DNA from: Paraburkholderia atlantica
GTDB lineage: Bacteria > Pseudomonadota > Gammaproteobacteria > Burkholderiales > Burkholderiaceae
Direction: 5' to 3'
Assembly (NCBI RefSeq): GCF_009362785.1
Contig: NZ_WHNQ01000032.1
Coordinates: forward strand, 1-64,000
DNA length: 64,000 nucleotides
The notes under the pieces were generated by a model that was not told the origin of the DNA, did no database searches, and saw only the letters and a program-made list of their open reading frames with translations. Within the stretch, counting starts at the first letter, position 1, and each line of letters starts with the position of its first letter. A program made the position numbers and the translations under genes. Below, in pieces: positions 61,032-64,000 of the stretch.

Positions 61032-61706
61032 ATGAAACCGGTACGCCTGACACGCGCATGCAAAAAAGAGCGGACGCGAGAGCGCCTGCTCGACGCAGCG
61101 CGCCGTTCGTTCATCGAGCGGGGCCTGGCCGCGACGAGTGTGGAACACATCGCCGAGGCGGCCGGTTACACGCGTGGCGCCTTCTATTCAAACTTCAGCA
61201 GCCAGCTGGAACTGCTCCTCGAATTGCTGCAACGCGATGTAGAAAAGACGTGTGCGGACTTGCAGGCGATCATCAAATTGCCTTGCGCGCCGGCCCAGGA
61301 AAAGGTTCGCGCACTCGCGCGTCTGAGTTGCGCTGAATTCGAGAGTGATTGTTTTACGCTATGGGTCGAAGCCGGGCTTCTCGCTTCCCGCGATAGCACG
61401 GTTCGGGAGCGGGTCACCGGGCTGCGGCAAAGGAAGCTGGCGAAGCTGGCTGCGTGTCTGCGTGCAGGCGCGCGTCCGGGCGACGGCGGCTGGCTCGCTC
61501 AACCTGAGGTGCTCGCGGCGGCCCTCGTCAGCCTTTGCGACGGCATGCGTTTCTTCCGGCTGTGCAATCCGGAGGAAAGGACGGACGAGGCGATTCGAGT
61601 CATTTTGGCGGCCTTGTCTTCCTGCACTTCGAACGGTCCGGTACTGGGGAAACTTGAATCGCTGGATGACACCGGTGCAACAGTCAGCTCCCAGGCGCGT
61701 CCTTAA
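61032..61706 (+). CDS. TetR-family regulator (third)
   Basis: 224 residues: HTH ERLLDAARRSFIERGLAATSV, AGYTRGAFYSNFSSQLELL, then a ligand domain with a short C-terminal tail. Unlike the other two TetR proteins of the cluster in sequence. Encoded downstream of the transhydroxylase genes on the same strand (22-bp gap), so probably in the same transcript, giving feedback control. Its site was not identified. Confidence 0.9.
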   Translation: MKPVRLTRACKKERTRERLLDAARRSFIERGLAATSVEHIAEAAGYTRGAFYSNFSSQLELLLELLQRDVEKTCADLQAIIKLPCAPAQEKVRALARLSCAEFESDCFTLWVEAGLLASRDSTVRERVTGLRQRKLAKLAACLRAGARPGDGGWLAQPEVLAAALVSLCDGMRFFRLCNPEERTDEAIRVILAALSSCTSNGPVLGKLESLDDTGATVSSQARP

Positions 61707-61723
61707 GACTGATGGCTCATTTC

Positions 61724-61932
61724 ATGAAAGCTGCGGTATTCCTGTGGGTACGCGTCGCGACCTGCAGGAATCGCTCGATTTCGCGGCCGACGGAAAAGTG
61801 CGCGCGCATATCCACCATGAGCGGCTAGACAACATTAACGACCTGTTCACCGCATTGCGCGAAGGCAAGGTCGACCATCCCGATGCCTGCCGCGTCTTCG
61901 AGTTGCCTCGAGTCAGCGAGGATTCTGAATGA
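61724..61932 (+). pseudogene. Zinc alcohol dehydrogenase remnant, internally deleted
   Basis: Begins MKAAVF (N-terminus of AdhP-type enzymes) and joins, in a different frame, VGTRRDLQESLDFAADGKVR, then AHIHHERLDNINDLF and REGKVD, the C-terminus of the same family. Nearly the whole catalytic and cofactor region is missing. Its end overlaps the acylase gene by 20 bp. Confidence 0.75.
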
Positions 61933-64000
61933 TCAAAGGCCCGCCCATAACGGATGCCTGATGCGTATCAGCCACGTTGAGCTTAAGCGTATGCACGGCT
62001 GGGCCAGGCAGGAACGGCGCCGCATCGCCGCGCACCCACGTTTCATGTCCCGCGAGGAAATACGGCGACAGTGGATTGCCCGACTGTCCACCGGGCATCT
62101 CGAAGATGCCGTCCTGCTCACGCCCTGGCGACACCGCAAAACGCTCGGATGCGCCGAACACAGGTGACTGCACGCGCGGCATATTGATGTCGCCCGGCAG
62201 CGGATCGGTCGGCGTGCTGAGCCAGCTGCGCACCCACGGCAGCCACGACGGCACGATCCGGGCAAACGGATGCGCGATTGCCGAGCGGTTGCGCTCGCCC
62301 CAGCGTGCATCTTCAAGCTTCGTGCCCTTCGGCAATTGCGCGATCGAGTGGTCGATCCGATCCAGTATGAACGCGCGCCAGTCCGCGAAGCCCTCGGGTA
62401 TCCACGCGTGCTGTTCGGCGAGTGTCTCCATTGTCGCCTCGTAACGCGAGTTCGCCGCGCGATAGCTGAGTCCGGGTGCGATCGCAGTCATTTGCTTGTC
62501 GAGCGCACCGAACCAGGCGTCGTACAGCGAGTAGTGGAACGCCCGTACCAGCCGGTAGCCGACCGCAGTCACATCCGCGTGACCATCCCAGCTTTCGACG
62601 AGCCGGCGGAATGCCGCGCGTTCGGGATGGCCGTTGAGAGCGGTCGCGTCGAGCGCGTCGAGTGCAGTGCGTCGCCAGTGTTCAATCCAGAAAGCCCGGT
62701 CGTCGGTCTGCACCGCCAGCATGTCGCGCTCGGTCGCATGCGGCAACGCGAGCAGATCGTCGCGAATCTGCGTCGCACGTGCGCCGAGATCGGCGCCCGC
62801 ATCTCCGATGCGTGCTGCCTCGTCCGGCGGCAGAGTCCGATTGTTCGCAGTCCAGATGCGGCCCGCCGGCGGATCGATGCGCAACGGATACGCATCGGGC
62901 GGCAGATACCCCTGCCAACCACGATAGGTGTCGGAGCGGAACGGAAAGCTGGCGAGCGCCGTGGCATTCGCTTCCACATCGGCAAAGCGCGGCAGGGGAC
63001 CGGCGAGCGTCCAGCCGATATGGCCCTGTGCATCGGCCGCCACGAAGTTCTGCGTTGGCAGGCCGAAGGTCTGCGCAGCGTGCAACGCGTCGGCGACGTT
63101 CGACACGCTTTCGAGTTGCACGAGGTTCACGTTGATCGCCTGCAGATCTTGCGCAACCCAATGCAAGGCATACGCATGCGCATGCGGGCCAACAACGATC
63201 TGGGGCCCCCAGCGGGTTTGTACGACCGGAAGATCGACGCTCGCGCCGCCTTTCACGTCGAGGCGCTCATGGATCACCTGCGCCGTCTGCCAGCCGCCGT
63301 CGGGCACGCGATAGCGCAGCGGATCGTCCGGGTCGCGCAGCAGTTCGACCAGATCGATGAACCGCCCGTAGCTGTTCGTGAACCCCCAGGCAATATGGCC
63401 GTTGCTGCCGGCCACGACGAGCGGCGTTCCTGGCAAGCTCACCCCCGTGATGCGCCGCGCGCCGCCATCTGCCGCGCGATAGCTCAGCGATAACCGGTAC
63501 CAGATGTTTGGCAGCGACAAGCCGAGGTGCATGTCGCTCGCGAGCAGCGCGCGCCCGTCCGCGCCGTGCGCACCGTCGACCGCGAACCCATTGCTGCCGA
63601 CCATCGAATTGACGGGGCCTCCAGCGTCGATGAATCCGGGCACGCTGCTCAATAACGCGGTGGCCTCCGTGTCGAAGTCCGCGGCGGATCGCGTTGCGGG
63701 CAGCCACGGCGGCAACGTCGCGGGCAGGGCGGTGGGCGACGGCGCGAATGCGCGCATCTCGTCGAGCGGGGCATCCCAGCGGCTCGTTGCGGGCAGCAGG
63801 AACGCAAGCAGGTCCGCAGGCACTCGCTCGCGCAGCGCCGCGCGTGACAGCACGTGAGTGACCTGGCCGTACTGCAGGTCGATGTACATGGCATAGACGG
63901 CGAGCAACGTATCCTCAGCGCGCCACTGGACCGGTTGGGTTCGCAGCAGCCAATATTCGAACGGCCGCGCGCGAAGCGAGCGCAGGCCGTCGTTGACGCC
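61913..64000 (-). CDS. Penicillin-acylase-family hydrolase (N-terminus beyond window)
   Basis: 695 residues visible; the frame stays open to the window edge (reading GVNDGLRSLRARPFEYWLL). An Ntn-hydrolase that matures by self-cleavage. The new N-terminal Ser is in VNSMVGSNGFAVDG, followed by ALLASDMHLGLSLPNIWY and ITGVSLPGTPLVVAGSNGHIAWGFTN, family signatures. Conserved NNRTLPP and the C-terminal MGGPLIIQNPR complete the beta chain. Likely periplasmic; the substrate may be an amide such as acyl-homoserine lactone or a beta-lactam. Independent of the catabolic cluster, opposite strand. Confidence 0.88.
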   Translation of the reverse strand, partial: GVNDGLRSLRARPFEYWLLRTQPVQWRAEDTLLAVYAMYIDLQYGQVTHVLSRAALRERVPADLLAFLLPATSRWDAPLDEMRAFAPSPTALPATLPPWLPATRSAADFDTEATALLSSVPGFIDAGGPVNSMVGSNGFAVDGAHGADGRALLASDMHLGLSLPNIWYRLSLSYRAADGGARRITGVSLPGTPLVVAGSNGHIAWGFTNSYGRFIDLVELLRDPDDPLRYRVPDGGWQTAQVIHERLDVKGGASVDLPVVQTRWGPQIVVGPHAHAYALHWVAQDLQAINVNLVQLESVSNVADALHAAQTFGLPTQNFVAADAQGHIGWTLAGPLPRFADVEANATALASFPFRSDTYRGWQGYLPPDAYPLRIDPPAGRIWTANNRTLPPDEAARIGDAGADLGARATQIRDDLLALPHATERDMLAVQTDDRAFWIEHWRRTALDALDATALNGHPERAAFRRLVESWDGHADVTAVGYRLVRAFHYSLYDAWFGALDKQMTAIAPGLSYRAANSRYEATMETLAEQHAWIPEGFADWRAFILDRIDHSIAQLPKGTKLEDARWGERNRSAIAHPFARIVPSWLPWVRSWLSTPTDPLPGDINMPRVQSPVFGASERFAVSPGREQDGIFEMPGGQSGNPLSPYFLAGHETWVRGDAAPFLPGPAVHTLKLNVADTHQASVMGGPLIIQNPR

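Noticed and set aside
1..64000. tRNA, rRNA, phage or complete insertion sequence
   Set aside because: No T-loop-like tRNA signature in a foldable context, no rRNA segment and no intact transposase were recognised; the only mobile-element gene is the dead integrase.

Overview
The window looks like a chromosome or megaplasmid segment of a GC-rich betaproteobacterium close to Burkholderia/Paraburkholderia. This rests on very high third-position GC, a Burkholderia-type trimeric porin, many LysR and TetR regulators, and gene types typical of that group (BTAD regulator with DUF4242 partner, BKACE enzyme, RND operons, aromatic catabolism). No rRNA, tRNA or CRISPR array was seen. Both window edges cut a gene: a manganese catalase on the left and a penicillin-acylase-type hydrolase on the right.

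Layout. 1-2.8 kb: Mn catalase (partial), flavohaemoglobin Hmp, MBL-fold hydrolase. 2.9 and 15.35 kb: two related ~80-nt transcripts with intrinsic terminators, probably a paralogous sRNA pair. 3-9 kb (minus strand): membrane protein, porin plus tannase-family esterase operon with a double operator, BTAD regulator, DUF4242 protein. 9-15 kb: LysR/FAD-oxidase divergent pair, EthD protein, FdhF/YdeP-type molybdoenzyme. 15.5-19 kb: small proteins, an sdhB remnant, an 18-cysteine Csp-type copper-storage protein, a MetR-like regulator, a BKACE enzyme. 19-23 kb: HtrA protease and a membrane-anchored Gly/Ser protein encoded by a 15-bp tandem repeat. 23-26.7 kb: LysR plus two SDRs and a GST. 27-35.4 kb: a tight LacI - ABC transporter (binding protein, two permeases, small membrane protein, two ATPases) - DhaL - DhaK unit, probably for import and phosphorylation of a short ketose or polyol.

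35.4-42 kb is a decay and rearrangement zone. It holds fragments of an adhesin, an integrase, glycogen phosphorylase, a TauE/SafE permease and a quinone oxidoreductase. At its core is a ~667-bp inverted duplication. Each arm carries a sigma-54-type promoter, a small peptide gene with a double-glycine-like leader, and a strong terminator; the arms flank an internally deleted tyrosine recombinase. This is the most novel-looking feature of the window.

42-61.7 kb: AI-2E family transporter, then an RND efflux operon, then an aromatic catabolic cluster (extradiol-type VOC protein, FAH hydrolase, acyl-CoA ligase, OmpW, and a pyrogallol-hydroxytransferase-type molybdenum enzyme with its Fe-S subunit). 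Two paralogous TetR genes, each facing a near-identical promoter/operator block, link the efflux operon to the catabolic cluster, so both are probably induced by related aromatic compounds. The Fe-S subunit has lost the cysteines for one whole cluster, and the large subunit carries an extra N-terminal SCP2-like domain.

Several dead genes in the window (sdhB, integrase, quinone oxidoreductase, alcohol dehydrogenase) share one pattern: both ends kept, middle deleted.
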